A stretch of 64,000 bases of DNA from contig NC_133027.1 in assembly GCF_048771995.1 (NCBI RefSeq), positions 9,916,001-9,980,000 on the forward strand. Reading direction: 5' to 3'. Origin of the DNA: Taeniopygia guttata (taxonomy: Eukaryota > Chordata > Aves > Passeriformes > Estrildidae). Position 1 is the first letter of the stretch; each line of letters starts with the position of its first letter. Below are positions 1-13,700 of the stretch, in pieces. The notes under the pieces were generated by a model. That model searched no databases. It was given only the letters and a program-made list of their open reading frames with translations, and was not told the origin of the DNA. A program made the position numbers and the translations under genes.

Positions 1-2129
1 ATCTGGGAATGCATTTCTTTAAGGGCTTGACTTTGGTTTTTGAGCTTTCAGAAGTAGTTTCCATCAGTGGCTAACATGCTGGGGTGAGTAGACACTAAAT
101 GAAATGGAGGCACCAGAATTCAGTCCAGTGGTGACAACCCCAAGCAACTCCATATTAATGGGAACTGCTGAGTATGCTGTTTTAGTTGGGTTTAGTTCTG
201 AAATCTTCAAACATAGGTTGGTCTTGGGCTTCCACCTTTTTCAGAAAGTCCTGGCCAAGACATTTTCTAGAGATGCATAAGTTTAGGTAGACAATATCAA
301 AATAAATTAAAAAAAAAAAAAACCAAAAAAAAACAAACACAGAAATTCCCCTCTTATGCCTTCCTTCCATTATGTCTGAGCTGCTCAAAGGCAGCAGGGC
401 TCCTGCAAGGAGGATCATTTAGTGCCACACCAGTCACTGCAGAGCAAAATGCAAGTGGGGAAAAATTAATTTATTTAGGGGATGAAGTGAGCCTCACTCC
501 TTTATTCCATTAACTGCTCTGTTTCTCCCAGGCATTCTGCAGGAAGCAAGGGAATAAGAAAGATCCATTTCACATGGTGAGAAGGACATCTTTGAAAAGG
601 AACTGAAAATGAGTGGCTTGAGGTACAGTAGGTACAGCAGCTGTAAAATTATTCTGCTATTTAGGTTGGAATTTTGATATTTTATATATGCCTTGACACA
701 AAATTTTCTTAAATGTTTTCAGAGAAGATCTTGTGGCTGGAGTACAATGAGCAAAAAAGTAGAATGACCTCTTTTTTTATTTATGCTTTGGGATTTTTTT
801 TTAAGTCCTTGCTCTTAGTCCCATTTTTGGCTTGAGCACAGTTGCTAGATGGAGGACAGACTGTGGACACACACAAATACACACACACAGAAACAAGCAC
901 TTGCTTTCATAATATCTGTCATCCTTCCAAATCCATTTTGCCTTTTCTTCAAATAGACAACATTATTAGCTTTAACCTTTACCCTTCAATTACCAAGTAC
1001 CTCATGAGTCTTGCAGCACTCCTTTAACTTCAGAGCAGCATGGAGCTCAAAGAAACAAACAAAAACAAACAAACAAACTACTTCCCTGGATTTCCATACA
1101 TACTGATGTCATAGGGCAGAGAGGAGACTCTCTGCAAAGTAGGAAATATTACTCTGAGAATTCAGTATGGATTTTAGTTCTCTTCGCCCTCATTTTGGGT
1201 TCTTGCATGATTTTGAGGTTTTTTTGTTTGTTTTTTTGTTTGTTTGTTTGTTTTGGTTTTGTTGTTTTTTTTTTTAATGTAAAGGTGGTAAATTCTGATT
1301 TTGTGATTCCTTCCTGTTCAGCAAGTCTTACTTTACACATCTGTTCGGTAGAGTTTTACTGAGGTGGATATCACTGACCAGAACAGAGATGGTGTGAACA
1401 GTCTTAGAAATGTGACATGTTTGAGACCTGCCACCAAAGTCCCCCACACAGACAAGATTCAGGTGCAGTTTCATGACAGTTCCTACCCACTTTTATGAAC
1501 TCTAAGGTCTGTGAAGTGCAGTGAACACCCTTCCTCACCAGCAGCAGTCCCATAACTCCAGGAACTGCTGCATGGATGTGCAGTGAGGCCATGCTTCTCT
1601 CTCAGGTCACATCTGTGACCATCTCTTTACCAAATGTCCCTACAGCTGCATTCAGTGCCTCTGGAGCTCTGGGATTTACATGGCTGAGTGCTCAGCTTGG
1701 AGCTGAGCATGTCCTCAGGGTCTCCCTGCAAGTGCAGGACTGACACTTCTCTACCAGGCCTTCACAGTATGAAACCTCTCCTTTTTGGGGAGTGACAGGA
1801 AACATTTTCACTGTACCCAACAGCATTGCTTTCATATTTGAAACCTCTTGAGCTCTCTGAGCTCCTTTCAAACACAGAGTGAACAGAATCTATGCAGTGG
1901 CATATTCTCAGCTCTGCTAAGACCCCGGAGCATTCTTTTGAGGAAATACAAACACCTTATTCACACCATGGTGCTCACCTGAAGATCAGTCAGGCTGTTC
2001 AAATGCTGTCCCAGGAAAGCAAGCACGTGCTATGCTGAGTGAAACTACCACTGCCCAAATGGCACACTCAATGGTAGTGCAGAAAGTTGTAAGAAATGTG
2101 TAAAAACATTACTACAACAACAACAACAC

Positions 2130-2130
<1 letters not shown>

Positions 2131-2194
<64 letters not shown>
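2131..2194. repeat. (AAT)n microsatellite
   Basis: About 21 uninterrupted AAT units, preceded by an (ACA)5 tract at 2114-2128. Confidence 0.98.
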
Positions 2195-5100
2195 GTATGT
2201 AAGAATTGTGTCAAGGAGGGAAGCGTTTGACTGAGATCTGAAAATTATGGCAGATTTCTCTGCAATGTGTTATTCAGTAGTTTATTAAATTACCCAAAAG
2301 TAAAGGGCTTCTTCTGACCAAGGGTGTTTCATCATCCAGAATGTGTTTCCATATTCAGCAACAGCTTTTGCTCAACTTCAACTGAATTCTCTTGCATCAC
2401 CCTGGCTGTGGACACAGCTGTAAAATTACTCCCTTCCTTAGTCAATAAAAGGCAAAATATTTATTTTAATAGTGCTGGCTAGGCCAATTTCATTCATAAT
2501 TGAATCAGTGGTTTATTTCTAGGTCTTTTCACTGACCACCCATTCATCACTTTTAACCACAGGGTTCAAAGAGCTGCTGGAAGGCAGAATCTGTTCAAAA
2601 CCCAGAACAAGTGGAGTGTCACAGCCCTTGAGCTGTCAGGCTGTCAGCCATGCTCTGCCATCACAGCCCCTCAGCCTCAAAAGGCCCTGCTGCACAAAGG
2701 CCACTCCAGCAAAGATCTCTACAGCCACTGGCACCTTGGGGCATGCTTTCAGTGACAATGGAAAATGCCCTGGCTGAGTCAAAGATGGCCCAACCCAAGC
2801 TCAACCCACTGTCCTGGTGTCCCCTTAGAGCTGCTGATGATCCCAGAGGAGTAGAGTTTTTTGGATCCTCTGGTCTTTACCACTGTGTGGCTGCACATAA
2901 TTCATCACAGATGCACACTGAACTCATGTTCTCATTTATTTTTCTGGTGAAGGTGATGAAGGGAGCTGCACCTACTTTGTTGTTCTATTGCACACCTACC
3001 TTCTTGTATTATTTCACAGTTCCTGTCCTGCAGACAGGTGCCCCAGTGCACCAAAGCTCCCCCTTGCACAACAGTGCAGACATGGTGGTGCACTAAGTGA
3101 TTTTCAACACTTCACATGTCGTAAGGGAAGAGATCTGCAAAAGATTTGACACTCAGAGGTTTAGGCCAGTGATGAATCTCAAGGGTGTCTTGCAGCAAAG
3201 AGTTCCCATGCACAGCAGTACAAAGGGAAGCCAAGCCCTTTCCTCAAATAACTGCCTTGTGCAGGCAGTGAAAGCTGAAGCTCAAAGAGTCTGTGATTTG
3301 GAGCAAACACCAAAGACAGCAGACTCCAGTCCCTGTAAGCCCCAGTTACAGCAGGCAATCAGGCTGACACATACCCAGGACAGCTCGGTAACATTTTCTT
3401 TAGCAGTCCTACCCTTTATATCTTCATATTCTGTAAATTTTTATACTTCCCCTTCCAAGAAGAATGTCTCACTCTGCTGCGTCTCGTCTTCTGTCCTTCC
3501 CAGCTTGTGGACACTGATGGGTACTGATGCTCATTATGGGATCTGAACACCCTTATCTTTGCCCTGAAAGCACCTTTCTTACCAGACATCTTTTCAGTTC
3601 TCTTAGGCACTGGGAACTGTTTGTGAAATGCTTCTTGCTGCCCCTTGAATTGTTCCTGCCCTTTCTGCCTCCTGTCAAAGTTCAGTTTTCACAAATTAAG
3701 CAGTGTTCCAACACCAGTGTGGGAAGTGGAGGGCATTTATGCTTTCCTAGATGCCCCTGGCATGCCATATACATGTGGGATTTGTCAGTTCTGTTGCTGT
3801 TGTCTTTGATGTTCCTGGGAACTTTTCTGGCCAGGTCTTCAGGTTGACAGAGCAGATACCACAGTTAGGGTATAATGGATTAATCATATTGAGTAAATGC
3901 TTTAGCTGTTGAGCTGGCACATAGTGACAGACACAAGAAATAACTCTTCATTTCATCAGGTAGACAGACACTTTGATGGATGGGGACGACAAGGTAATTC
4001 GCTGGGGTTAATGGACTGCTATGGCAGAGACTGACAAAAGAAAGCTTCATTCACTGCTTAAACGGGGTCCTGGGGATCCTTGGATTTGGTGCCAGGTAAG
4101 AGCTGGAATTGGCTTTCTGCAGAGTAATTGGGAGATGCCTGTTAGCTGAGAATGGTTGTGCATTACAGCAGACATGTCTTCCCACCAAGCTTGGTGGCTC
4201 CCAGCAGGTGAAGGTGTGAGCAGTCTGTAGTTTAACAGGTCACTGCCAGGTCACACTTTCCTCCAGTTTCCTGGGTGCTGCTGAATGCCTTTCTAAGATT
4301 CTGGGTAAAGTGAGTGTCCCTAGCAAGTAACACAGAACTACAGGTGGGTAAAAGCAGAGAGCACAAGACAGCCTTTACTGGTTTTGGGGGTGCAATAGGC
4401 ACAGGCTGTTCCAGATCCATGAGGAAAGCAAGTGTTACTCCAATCCAGAGGATTCTCAAATGTTCAACTTTGAGCTGCATCATAGCAAATTTTTAATATT
4501 TCTCTCAGGGCACATATAGAAACTAAAGCACTGGGTGTGAGTGTTCAGCTACCTGTTGACCCAGCCTGTTCCTTGGAGACCCTGAGGGGAGCTCAGATAG
4601 CAATCAGCCTCAGTCAGCCCCACCAGATGGGTTTCTATTATGCAAAAGAGGTATCACAGCCTGACCCTCACACACCATCATTAAAATTCCTCTGGAGCTC
4701 CAGCCCAGTCAGGGGCAGATTCCGAGTCCTGAGGGTGAGGTCATGTCTGCAATGAGCCTGTGACAATAATTGCCATTATATGGCCCTATTTATTCCCTGG
4801 GGACATACTAATGTTGCTGCAGAATGAGGCCACGGGCAATAGAAAGAGCATCTATTTGTGACTTTAGGTTTTTTTAACTTTAAGTTGTTAATCTGTTGTT
4901 TCCCACTGCCTTAGTCCATCACATTGGATTCACACTTGGTCATGGAATGCTGAGTTCTAGTTAATCAGTACTAATATAAAAAATTCTGTTTCTAAATAAA
5001 TATAAAGAAGAGCTGAAGAGACTAAGTACTCGCATCCAGCTTGTGTGTGTGTTGGTAGTTTGCACTCAGCTTTTACAGTGTTGCTGTCCTTTCACATCTT

Positions 5101-5913
5101 GTTTCCAGAAGGCTTAGAAATTGTTATCGTCAATAGCACAAGGGCATGAAAAGTACCTGACCAGGATTTTACAGAGCTCTGCTGTGTATCAGTGTTCTTG
5201 GGGTTGGAGGCAGAGCAGGTTTTGGGCTTAGGCCTGGCTCTAGCATAAGCTCTTTCTTTGTTTTTCTACTTCTGTTGTCTCCCAGGTGAATTTGCTTTTC
5301 TCCTTCATTATTGTTTATGTTTACAAGAAATGTTATTCTGCCAAAATAAACCTCTGTGCTCCTGTTTAACTTGAGTAATGTGAGTTTAACAACGGGTCAC
5401 ACCCAGGAAATGTGCAGACTTTTTAGCATTTTCTGTTGAAGTTTGTACTTCCTGCATCACCTGTGCGTGGACATCAGGAGTGTTCTACCCCCTTATCTGG
5501 GTTTTCCTTATTTATTACCTTCCTTGTCCTGCAGGGAAGGAATGAAATTTTAAAGATTACTAATTTACAGTTTCAGCAGGCTCAACATCCTTGTTGCTCT
5601 CCTGCGTGCTTCCTTTCTAGTAGTAGACAACTATTCACAGAGGGACTAGATAATTTTCTTTATATCTGTGGCCATAGGCCTAATATCAGTGACAATTTTT
5701 CACTTTTTCCACTAAAATTTACAAACATCTGTCAGCAGAATACCTTTTTAATACACTACTGAAGCACAGGAGGAATGAATTTGGGACAAAAGTGAATTAG
5801 TAAGAACTTATCACTAGGAGGTGAGACCTAAACAGATAATAAAATTTAACCAGCATTATGTAGCCTAGCTTTTTATCCAGTTATTTTTGCCATTTTGTCT
5901 GTGTTACTCAGAG

Positions 5914-5948
5914 AAAAAAAAAAAAAAAAAAAAAAAGGAAAAAAAAAA
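5914..5948. repeat. Poly-A tract
   Basis: A run of 23 A residues, then GG, then 10 more A. No element attached to it was recognised. Confidence 0.9.
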
Positions 5949-8900
5949 GTTTATTTCAGGACCTTTCTGTTGCCAATAATCACACTGGACATTTAAAACA
6001 TTTTGCCAGGTTTGATCCCCTTTATGCCAACAGAAAGCAGAATTAAGTGCAGGTATTCTGTGCAGTGAGTCTGGCCAAAGGGAGAGCATCTCTCTCTCCA
6101 GATCCTAACTTGCTTCTCTGTTTGTTTGGGGGCTGAGTGAGGAAGTGATTTAAAACAGTAGATGACTTAAAAATTTATATTCTTTCATGATATATGAACA
6201 CCTGCTCCCCCCATCAAGGAATTAGCAAGGAATGCTAATGAGAAATTTAGAGAAGGTTTTGAACATCAATCACAGCATTCACACTGATGTGCTCCACTCA
6301 GTTCTTGTCTCTGCATGGTTACTGAGTGTCCAGGTTTTTGTACTGGAAGATAAATTGATGGCTTTCGTGCTTTATTCATTCTCCTTTCACATAATACTCC
6401 TTGAGGTGGCTCTGAAGATAAATCCTTCTTAAGCTTCAGCCATAAATCAGAGTTGGGGTTGTCGTGCACTCAGAAGATGTCAGCTGTCCATAGCTTGTGT
6501 TGGAGCCTGAGCAGCAGTGAACTGCTTGTTGTGAATTCAGAGAAAGCCTCTGCTTCCCACTGCAAATTCTTTCCCTGGGCAGTTACAGATCCATGGAAAC
6601 ACTGTGCACGATGCACCAAGAGTTAAAGTTTTTAATCTAATTTTATGTGAGTCTCTGCTTTGTTGCCATCCTTTGTCTGACAATTACTGTGCAATGCACA
6701 GGCAGAACTTCAATGCCATTTGTGCCACTGCATTCATTAGCATGTGCCATTCTGAGCACACAGCTTGTGCAAAACATTCAGCAACAGACCTGGCCCAAGC
6801 CTGGAGTCTTAAGTGTCATCTGCACATCAAATTCCTGAGGATTTGTTGCATTTTGTTCAAGGCTTGTATTCACAGTACCTTTACCAAAGAGGAGAAAAGA
6901 GGGTTTAGTTTGATTGGTCTCACAGCTTGGCAGCAGCACCCACGGGTGCAAAGGTGCCCAGGTATCAACAGGATCAGGTCTGAGGGCAGCAGGGGAGTGG
7001 GGCAACAATGGGCATTTCAGAGATCTGGGCAAAGCAGAGATGGGTGAAGCAGTGGCTGAGGAGCTCTGTAAGTGAGGTGTGAGCTGACCACACACCACAC
7101 AGACACCTTGAAATGCTTTATTAAAACAGTGAACATTTCATGGCTCTTGCATGCAAACCCACACACACAAGTGCACCTCATGCATGTCACTCAGGATACT
7201 GCATGAGGGCTTTGGGTGCCTGTTCCTCACCATCACTACTGCCTGTTTCCACACTGCCAGAGGTTGTTATCCTATGCTGGACTGTCCCCTGTATGGATTA
7301 TTGCACCAAATTTTCCCATGGGAAATTTTCATGCAGCAAGACACTAGAGGTGTTTGCACTTTTTGGAATAGGGGCAAGTCTCCCTATGAGTTCTCTGGAA
7401 ATCACATCATGGAACACTCCTCAGGCTCTGCTCTTCCAAGCAGGTCTCCCCCTTCCACATCCTCCTGAAATCTGAGAGCCACTTCTCTGCTCTGGAGGTC
7501 AGTTTGCACAGATCCAGTCAGAGCTATTCCTAGTTTATATTTATTTAAAACTGCTGTAACTAGTCACTGCAGCTTTCTTTTCATTTGTCACTGAGTTTAA
7601 AAGTAGACATTTGGTGCATCTGGATGTGTTCCAAGACACATATTTCTGGCTTTTTAGATAGAATAATTTTCTCCATTTGTATAATATTTTAGAGTTGTGT
7701 AATTATTTCTTATCTTGATCAATATGTCATCAAAGTGGAAATCATAACCATCCTTCTGCTCATTCTTATGAGACATTTTTTCCATCTAAGAATCTACAAT
7801 AGAATATTTACTTTTTCAACTAAAATAAATATTGCCCAGCTCAAGATCCTCTTCTGAGACCAAAATTATCTGAAGGTTTTCCAGTATAGCTCTCCAGAGA
7901 AAAAGTCCTCAGACTGAAGGACTGTTGAAATGTTTGGGATCTCCCAGATCTGTACCATCACTTTGAGGTTTAGGCTTGCTCCACCAGAATTCCACCTCAC
8001 AGCCTGCAGGGCTGCAGGATCTCCATTTATAACAGCACTGGCCAAATGGAATAAGTCAGCCACAGCTGACTGGTACCTGCCATTACACCTGATCTCCATC
8101 CAGCACTGCAGAACATGGCTAGCTACTGCCTTTATTGCTTTTATTCCTTCTCTGTCATCTAGTCCTTGAACCTGGTTCCTCTGACTTGAAAGAGTCTGAA
8201 ATGCTGCAATATCTGAAATACTGCTAGCAAGGAGCTGGCTGTGGACCAAGGGTGACAGAACTGGTGACAGAAGAAAGCACTTAGCACAGAGAATACACAC
8301 TAGGGTGATTTGCACAGAAGGATAGGTAGGTTCTTACTATTCATTCCTGAATATTTACTGGGCTTTCTTCAATTACAAAGTTTAGTGGCATGAACTTCAG
8401 ATGTATGATGCTAAGTATTTTTCTAAGGTCATGGGTGGTAATTCAAAGACAACTTTGATACTCACATTAAAAACTACTGCTAATAGGGAACAGCTCTGAA
8501 ATCAGCCCAGCATGATGTCTTTCAGTCTTGGTGATAATGAATATACAAGCAACTCATAACAGTCTACTTGGTGGAAACAAAACATAATTTGGCTGGTCAT
8601 TTGCTTTTGTTCATCTTTTGTTGGGGGAAAGGGTGGGGAGACAAGTCCTGTGGCAATGGCATTGAAGAGCCCATCTCTGTTTTGAATCTGCTGAGATTAA
8701 ATATATCCTTTCAACAACAAAGGCTGAACTCTGATCAAAGCCCCACCAGCAGCACGCCCTACAGTGGGACACACCAGATCCTAATTCCTGCCAGTGCCCA
8801 AGGGGATGTGAGTCTCCCATCAGTCAAGTAAGACAAGGACAGGAGAGAGCACTGTAATTTTCAGTTCAGCCCAACAAACCCTGCAGCCTCTTGGCTTGCA

Positions 8901-10457
8901 TTAACCTGGAATGCATCCTGCAAACAATTAGCAAGATAGCTTTTCCAAGCCCGTCAACACCACATGGCTCTTCTTTGATATTGTTTTGTTCTTCTTACCC
9001 TCCCTCCCAAGAGCTTTTTCAGGAACCCCACACACACGCTGCTGGGAGTACAATTACAGGACAGCGTGTTCAAGTAAAAATTCATTCAGCATGTTTCTGG
9101 GATCCCTTATTTTTATGCAAGGGCCTCTGTGCCTCTTCTGCCTGTACCCAGTGTGAGTGCAGTTGTATGAGATGCTTGGACAAGCAATTGCCCATCATGT
9201 GTGAATAAAGGCTTGTTTTGCAAGCAAATACATGTGTGCAAAATATGTGTGCAAAAGTGTACAGTCCTGTGTTGTAATTGTCTAAAATACCATTGCGGCA
9301 CGACAGTGAGTTACAACATGCACAGGGATTGCTTGTCTCTAAGTAATTACTTGTGCTCTGCACAGACCCTCCCAGAAGCTGCTCTCCAGCTGAACTGCAG
9401 TCATTTATGTAGGACAAACACTGCTGTTAACAGACTGAGTGAAAAAAGGTATTTTCTGTACTTACAAGTCATATTGCTGAACTTCTATTATGGCTCAATT
9501 ATAGCTTTTTGCAGGATGAAAAGGGGATCTGCACCAGCCACTCCCAGGCAGGCAGAGTTTAGCAGTGGGCAAGTGTGTCATTTCCACTCTCACCTTGCCT
9601 GCTTATCTTTTGCTCCTCCTGCACTCAGCAGGAGCAAATCTCTCCCAGCCTTCTGTGTTACCCAAAGGACCAGGCTACTGTCAGCAGCCTACCAAGAGTT
9701 TCTGCTGAGAAATGACCTCCCAAGTAAGGTCATTTATCACAGATAACATGTCTGAAAATGGTAGGTTTGTCTATTCTGTCCTCTGTCAATCAGGAGAGGG
9801 GGATCCTGCTGAGAAGCTCTTCTGCCTATGGTCACTGCATGGAAAAGGCAGGTACAAACAAGGGATAGCCCCCAGAGTCATGAACATCCAGCAGCTCCTA
9901 CTTCCCTACTGCTGGGGGTGAGGGTACAAGGAACAGCAGCACAGTACAAGGACTGTGGGCTGGTGAGGTGGGTTGGCCACTTACTGCCCCTGAAGGAAAT
10001 ACGGTTTCAAATCTAGGCTGAGCTATCAATGGTCTATGTGTTGTTGATCAAAGTTTCATCTCCTCTCTTTCTCTCTTCCAAGACACAATCAGGGTTCTAG
10101 GAACCTGTGCAAGTTACCATAAGTATGTGGTTTTGGGAAATGGATAACTATTAATCTAAATGTTTTCAAGTCAAAATTCTCTGTCACACTTTTAAATACT
10201 TCAGGAAGATGGAACCACCCACTCTAAGTCTGTAGTTTTATTCTGTATTTGTGGTCTAGAAATAAATTGAGAATTTCCTTTTCTATTTTTAGGAGTGCAA
10301 TTATTTTAAGAAATTTTAAGTAGTTGGAGGGTGCATTTCCATGGATATTGTACAATCACATATGAAAGAGAAAATATTAAAACAAAAATGCTATCGCTTA
10401 TCTGTCCATTAGCACAGAAATATAACCAAGCAAGCAATCAGTACTATCAAATCAATT

Positions 10458-10725
10458 GTAGAATTATAGAATAATTTTGATTGGAAAAGACCTCTAAGAT
10501 CATTGAGTCCAACAGTTAAGTCAGCAGTGGCAAGTTCACCACTAAACCATGTCCCCAAGTGCCACATCTACACATCATTTAAATACTTGCAGGGATGGTG
10601 ACTCAATAGCTTCCCTGGGCATGAAGAGAACAATAATGTACCTCTGAGCTCCCTCAGCTGCTCCTAATCAGACTTGTTCTCCAGACCCTTCACCAGCTTC
10701 CTTGTCCCTTTCTAGGAATGCAAGT
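10458..10725 (-). mobile_element. CR1 LINE 3' fragment
   Basis: Starts with a degenerate ATAGAAT terminus followed by GGAAAAGACCTCTAAGATCA. It continues through the CCAAGTGCCACATCTACA and CTCAGCTGCTCCTAATCAGA blocks typical of CR1 in reverse orientation. It is heavily diverged with no coding capacity. Confidence 0.85.
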
Positions 10726-13700
10726 CACTTAAATATTCATTATTCAGAAACTGCTCTTTAAATTTCTACTGAAATCCATAATACATAAAAACCTATGTGC
10801 TTTATCAAACAGGGATATAGTGACCTGCAGAGCTACACTGCACTGCAGGGAAGGGTGTGCATGGGCATGGATGTGGTCTTTTATTTTCTGTGATGCTGTG
10901 TTTATCTGTAGGTCTGTGTATTCACTTTGTGCCTGGCAGCTGCCTGATAAATTGCGTGGCCACTGCAAAAAGAGATAAACCCTGCCACAGCAATTTGCTG
11001 ATAACATCAGTGTTCAATTTAAGGCAAATGCTAAATCACGGAAATCAACAGTTCATGCAGAGATCAGAGATTACTGGGTTTCAGAAGCTAACAAGCAGTG
11101 TGACTTTGCTCTGGAATACAAAAAATCATAGTTCAACTTTCCATGCAGGCATAATAGTGAAAAGATGCAGATTTGGCTAAGTACTTCTGGGAATTTGAGG
11201 GCAAAAAGAAAACTTCTTTTGACTTTTAAAAATTAGGTTTAGTCGTAATAGTAGCAGTAGTTATAATAATATTTCACATATTTTATTTTCAAATAGCTCT
11301 TTCCAGTAGCTCTTTTAAAGGTGGGGTTTTTTTTGTATTCAATAGACACAATCTCAAATTGGGGGCCTACAACAAATGGCATATTTGTGATCTCTGTCTG
11401 TGTAATAGTTATTCTCAGGTTCATATTTCCTGTGTGAGATTCATGATTATGATCTAATAAAATGACTTTATGTGCATGATTTGTAATCATTGGTTAAAAG
11501 CAAACAATTCCACAGTTAACTCATTCTGCCAAATAGTCTTATAGAGGAAATGTAAGTGGCTGTAATTCAGTCAAGGCAAATCCAAGGCTGTATCCAAGCA
11601 GAATCCTTGTTGCATTTCTTCTAAACTAACAGCCCCATCTGGGTATATTTTTTTTAGTTTTCAATGCAAAAATCCCCAGTAATATCTTGAAGGGATGAGA
11701 TCAGTTACTTTTTTAACTAGGCAAAGCTTAGATAACAGCCTAACTGCTCATATTTTCTTACAGTTTGTTTGTCTGATGGTTGTTGACAACATAAACTGTA
11801 GTCCCAGACAGAAATCCTAGACCCACCAGATCTCAAAGAAATTTCATTCTGTTTCAAGAAAAAGTAGGATTTCAGCTTCATTGATTCACTTGGATTCATT
11901 CTACCTAATTGTCTTGAAAAATGAAAGTTTCATATCACAACTCCTAGTGCAAATCAGTAAGAGAAATGTTTTTGTGAATGTTAGTCCTACAGAATTATCT
12001 GTCATTTGAAATGTCTTTTTATCTTTCATTTCAGCAGAAAGTTTTTGTATTTTTTCTCATACTCTTTGACTTTATGGAGATCTTGAGTGTTTTCCAAGAT
12101 TTCTAAGCATTAATATTTCCACTTCTAAAAGATACCAGCTGCTTTATGTTTTTTCTGCTCAACTCTTCACACCATCATCAGTTTAAATCCTTGGCTTTAC
12201 AAGTTCTAGCTGTATCTGATAGCCACATAAATGCAAAGATGGGCATAATTCTGAAGAGTTCATACTCACACAAAAGCAATTTTCTTAAGAAAAATATAGT
12301 CATGGAAAGATTAATACCAAGATATTTCCAATGTTGGTTTCTTATAGTGTAACTGTCAGTGTCAGGAATGACTATCACACAGATCAAAGAATGCATCCCA
12401 CTTCAGCTGGGGTCCAGCCCAAACACCCAAACATCTGAGACTGCTGTTCCCTATGGCTTAGATATCCTTGATGGCCTGGAACTAAGCAATCAGAAGCTCT
12501 AGGCACTGACCTAAAGGCCATCTCCACTTTGCCCAAACCTGGCAGAGAGTGCCTGCAGTAGAAAAAGGTCATCACCCTGCATTCTGCCTAATAATTGCCT
12601 ATCAATTGATTTTCCTCCAGTTCTGAATAATTTCTGTACCCCAGTGTATGCTCCTCAAGAAGAGAGGCAGCTTGGGAGGGTTTTCTGTGTTCCCATTCTG
12701 GGCCCTACCCCTGGTGTACTCACAGGGAATAGAAGGAGCACAACTTTAGGTCAAATCCTCCTTCAGGCTGACTATTGAAGGGACAAAGGGAGAAGTAAAA
12801 GAACCATTGACCCAGAAGAAGGAGTGCACCTACCAGTTACTGCTGAACTGCTCTTAATCCTTAAAATCCTATGGGAGCAGGATCCTCATTGGGCTAAAAG
12901 GCTCTGGCTCCTACCTAGGGGTTTGGCACTAGGACAGGCAGTTGGCTGTCAGGTGGCAGTAAAATCTGTAATGCTCAGGAGCCCCATTGTTTTCCTAGGA
13001 GATGTATTTCTTCAGTTAGTGATGCTCCTCACCTGATGCTCTCCAAGCACAGGTTAGCACCGTACCTACGTACACGGGTAGGCTGCAAATCCATACAGAC
13101 CATTCCACAGCACAGTGTCATTAATCAACTGTGTTTTCAGCAGAGGTCTCGATATTGCACAAAACTCATAGTTTGCTAAGTGAAACCAGAGGGCTGTTCT
13201 TTTCCTCCAGCAAGCATTCCCCTTGCAAAATCCAGAACTATTCCATTTAAGTGTTCACAGTTGGTTGAGGGAAAGAACATTTTTTTTTTCAGTATGTGGC
13301 AACCAAAACCAAATAATTTTTTTCCTGAGAGCTGGACAATGTACAACATCTCTCCAAAGTAAGAAATAGCTGCTTAGTGTCTGACTAAAACCAGCTCAGA
13401 AACATGCATCCAGTTTTCTAAAGCAATCACTGAAATATGCCCATGAACTCAGGCCTGGAGGCTACAGACAGATCTTAGTTTAGGCAGTGACTTAGGTCTT
13501 CCATCAAATGCTGCTTGAAAAATGGGGCTGAAAGAAGAAAAAAGGACAAATCCTGAAGGATGGATGGATGGATGGATGGATGGATGGATGGATGGATGGA
13601 TGGATGGATGGATGGAGAGCTCTCCTTCTTTCCCCTGTAAGCCAGATTCCATATGAGTTTATATGAACACAATCTGCTCCAGAGATGTGGAATTTCACTG

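Larger units (their letters stand above)
1..10457. other. Intergenic sequence, no gene recognised
   Basis: AT-rich DNA with poly-A and T/G-rich tracts (309-341, 1051-1077, 1219-1277, 5914-5948) and an (AAT)n microsatellite. One plus frame (2650-3546) is open for nearly 300 codons apart from a single TAA at 3094-3096, but resembles no known protein. No clear CR1 element was seen in this stretch. Confidence 0.5.

Noticed and set aside
9201-9746. 181-codon plus-strand frame
   Set aside because: It starts with GTG, has irregular Cys/Ser-rich composition and no similarity to a known family.
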